From Mastigias papua (lineage: Eukaryota; Cnidaria; Scyphozoa; Rhizostomeae; Mastigiidae): DNA of 64,000 nt. Where the stretch lies: the NCBI GenBank assembly GCA_964019165.1, contig OZ025267.1, forward strand, positions 19,059,985 through 19,123,984, in the 5' to 3' direction. The position numbers were made by a program, and so were the translations under genes. The notes below the pieces were generated by a model. The model searched no databases. It saw nothing but the letters and a program-made list of their open reading frames with translations, and was not told where the DNA came from. Shown here one piece after another: positions 63,101 to 64,000 of this stretch (positions are counted from its first letter, which is position 1; each line of letters begins with the position of its first letter).

Positions 63101-63906
63101 TAAATTGTATTTCTGAAGGAACGCTTTTACCACTATTGCATCAGTCGATGGATACCCTTTTTCTATTAGTCAGTTTATTAATAGTTCGTATTTTCAGCTC
63201 ATTTCCTAATTGTTTAATTAGTGGTATAAGATATGAAGTTGTATCTTTAGAAATAGAGCTTTGTACAGAGGTAGATGCAAAGACGACTTATCGACGATTC
63301 GATATTTCCTATAGTTATAAGAATTTTCATATTGTCGAAGTAAAGTTTTCTAGAACAAACAAATCGATAAATAAGATTTTTAAGCCGCAAAATGTTTGCC
63401 AAAGAGAAAGCAAGAATGCATGTATATTTTATCAGAATATAGTCGCATATTGACTTTGAAATATATTTTGTAAATTTCGTGGCTCAGCGAACTCACAGCT
63501 AAACCATTTGTAAAATATAGACTTTAAAAGATCTCCATATAAGAAGTGAAAATAAAATTTATGCAGGATAGCCTTCCAGCAAAATGGTGATGCGGCCATC
63601 TTTGGGGGCCCTGTCGGAAAGAAAGTGAAAACCAAAAAAGCTTGATTGCTATTTGTGTTGCAAAGGAAATATGTGTGTTGCGCAGTAATTTCTCCATGAA
63701 AATGCCGGTTGTGCTTTTAACTTCTGCAATGACGGTATTATTGAATTCTATTTCAGAGCAACCACCATTGATTGAGGGAGATATAATTGATGATGATGAT
63801 ACAAGGCGAAAGATCGAAGTGGAAAGAACTGGAGGAGCCGCGTATGATGCATTGAATAGAGGGAAATGGCCTAACGGTGTTGTTCCATACACATTTGGCA
63901 GTGTTG
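57116..63906 (+). CDS. Secreted astacin-family zinc metalloprotease (first four exons; 3' end beyond window)
   Basis: Exons 57116-57167, 57679-57729, 61038-61070 and 63757-63906 join in phase 1 throughout. Residues 1-17 are a signal peptide (MKLLFVVAVSLALFAVK), followed by an acidic propeptide (EGEESAHDVILKV, VEEGLAFGGVG). Next is LIEGDIIDDDD, the astacin propeptide 'F/I-x-G-D' segment whose Asp caps the catalytic zinc. After ALNRGK comes WPNGVVPYTFGSVG, the conserved start of mature astacins. The HEXXHXXGXXH zinc site must lie right of the window. Astacins are secreted or extracellular proteases of development, digestion and, in some animals, venom; which applies here cannot be told. Confidence 0.9.
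57679..57729 (+). CDS. Astacin exon 2 (propeptide)
   Basis: 51 bp, acceptor CATCTGCAG, donor CAAG|GTATTC, phase 1-1. Encodes AEGEESAHDVILKVNQQ. Confidence 0.8.
58690..60230 (+). pseudogene. LINE retrotransposon, C-terminal half, decayed
   Basis: Plus-strand pieces in shifted frames run in the order expected for a LINE after the polymerase palm: GESFKYLGRYFSF, TGLLSRIDNTPCHPKNKLLL, SKTWVVENLDNIVGKYMRRW, LWHDSNTFTNIQYDQ and LWSTVHQKMPKNTFNFTLK. YTWRHDSVLNCIAKSLS and RPDLISLTNDNILYILELT follow. At least three frame breaks occur. The same family is seen at 42285-42485. The clade is not assigned. Confidence 0.85.
60020..60167 (-). mobile_element. 5'-truncated LINE 3' end inserted in another LINE
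   Basis: Minus-strand frame RMAQDRKKWRATATTAVYFE, PPVR and stop, followed by an (ATG)n tail (seen as (CAT)n at 60020-60037). An 11-bp target duplication ACTATTAGATG lies at 60009-60019 and 60168-60178, and splits the host LINE's frame. Confidence 0.85.
61038..61070 (+). CDS. Astacin exon 3 (propeptide micro-exon)
   Basis: 33 bp, acceptor TTCATTTTAG, donor GTCG|GTGAGT, phase 1-1. Encodes AVEEGLAFGGV. Its length and phases allow skipping without a frameshift. Confidence 0.72.
61071..63756. other. Intron 3 of astacin gene
   Basis: 2.7 kb. Holds an imperfect palindrome-rich stretch at 61650-61795 (TTGAACC / GGTTAAACC motifs) and a LINE relic on the minus strand. Confidence 0.5.
62086..62637 (-). 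pseudogene. LINE reverse-transcriptase C-terminus, decayed
   Basis: Minus-strand frames LLSRMHRRYLEQRGFVRRDN and TFETLQNLNPVFMKNYFIPR, then KSLRFLGPKIWNSLP after a break, the common C-terminal tail of CR1/jockey/L2-type LINEs. Frameshifts and stops separate the pieces. Confidence 0.75.
63757..63906 (+). CDS. Astacin exon 4 (propeptide end and catalytic-domain start)
   Basis: 150 bp, acceptor CTATTTCAG, donor GTTG|GTATGT, phase 1-1. Carries EGDIIDDDD and KWPNGVVPYTFGS. Confidence 0.92.
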
Positions 63907-64000
63907 GTATGTGACTTTATGCACCTAACGTTCTTACTTTGAATAATTGTTGTTGTTGTGGTTGATATTGTAGTTGCTGTTCCTATTGTTGTTGTTGTGG

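Overview
This is animal nuclear DNA, most likely from an AT-rich invertebrate genome. Genes are split by spliceosomal introns of about 0.1 to 9.5 kb, and the introns are packed with transposable elements, tRNA-derived SINEs and long (TA)n tracts. The mix of Penelope-like elements, animal-type genes (NEMO/optineurin, bHLH-PAS, astacin) and a metazoan-type SINE fits a cnidarian or another early-branching or marine invertebrate. The species cannot be fixed from the sequence. No bacterial operons, CRISPR arrays or rRNA genes are present.

Layout, left to right. (1) 1-23067, minus strand: the first seven coding exons of a CLOCK/ARNT-like bHLH-PAS transcription factor, assembled here from splice sites and matching phases. 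The gene runs off the left edge inside PAS-B. Its introns hold a MADF-domain exon on the opposite strand (7452-7662), a dead LINE (about 9735-10800), a head-to-head pair of Penelope-like elements (about 11331-14490), MITEs and a SINE. (2) 26033-31996: a complete, young Mutator-like (MULE) DNA transposon with 9-bp target duplications and about 595-bp inverted repeats. One ORF of at least 1332 codons joins a MULE transposase, a SWIM zinc finger, a Ulp1/SENP-type cysteine protease, a PHD-like finger and a C-terminal coiled coil. (3) 34364-51556, minus strand: a complete ten-exon gene for an 814-residue NEMO/optineurin-type ubiquitin-binding scaffold. All exon phases agree, and the UBAN motif and C-terminal CCHC finger are clear. 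Its introns hold a 72-bp minisatellite, SINEs, hAT and other MITEs, and (TA)n-bounded inverted repeats. (4) 57116-63906, plus strand: the first four exons of a secreted astacin metalloprotease. It has a TATA box and runs off the right edge at the start of the catalytic domain. Two LINE relics and a LINE-in-LINE insertion lie in its third intron.

The most unusual material is a set of palindromic, (TA)n-bounded modules carrying hammerhead-ribozyme-like cores. The best is a perfect 191-bp inverted repeat at 44006-44196 with a canonical type I hammerhead core on each strand, including a self-complementary stem III suited to dimeric cleavage. Related cores lie at 11222-11272, 11351-11383, 14439-14471 and 44253-44282, next to or within Penelope-like sequence. 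This suggests a ribozyme-bearing, Penelope-mobilised (retrozyme-like) family. The multidomain MULE is the second notable system.

The host genes do not form one pathway: a PAS transcription factor, an innate-immune/autophagy ubiquitin adaptor and a secreted protease are simply neighbours. Exon structures come from reading splice sites and reading-frame phase by eye. No transcript or database search was available.
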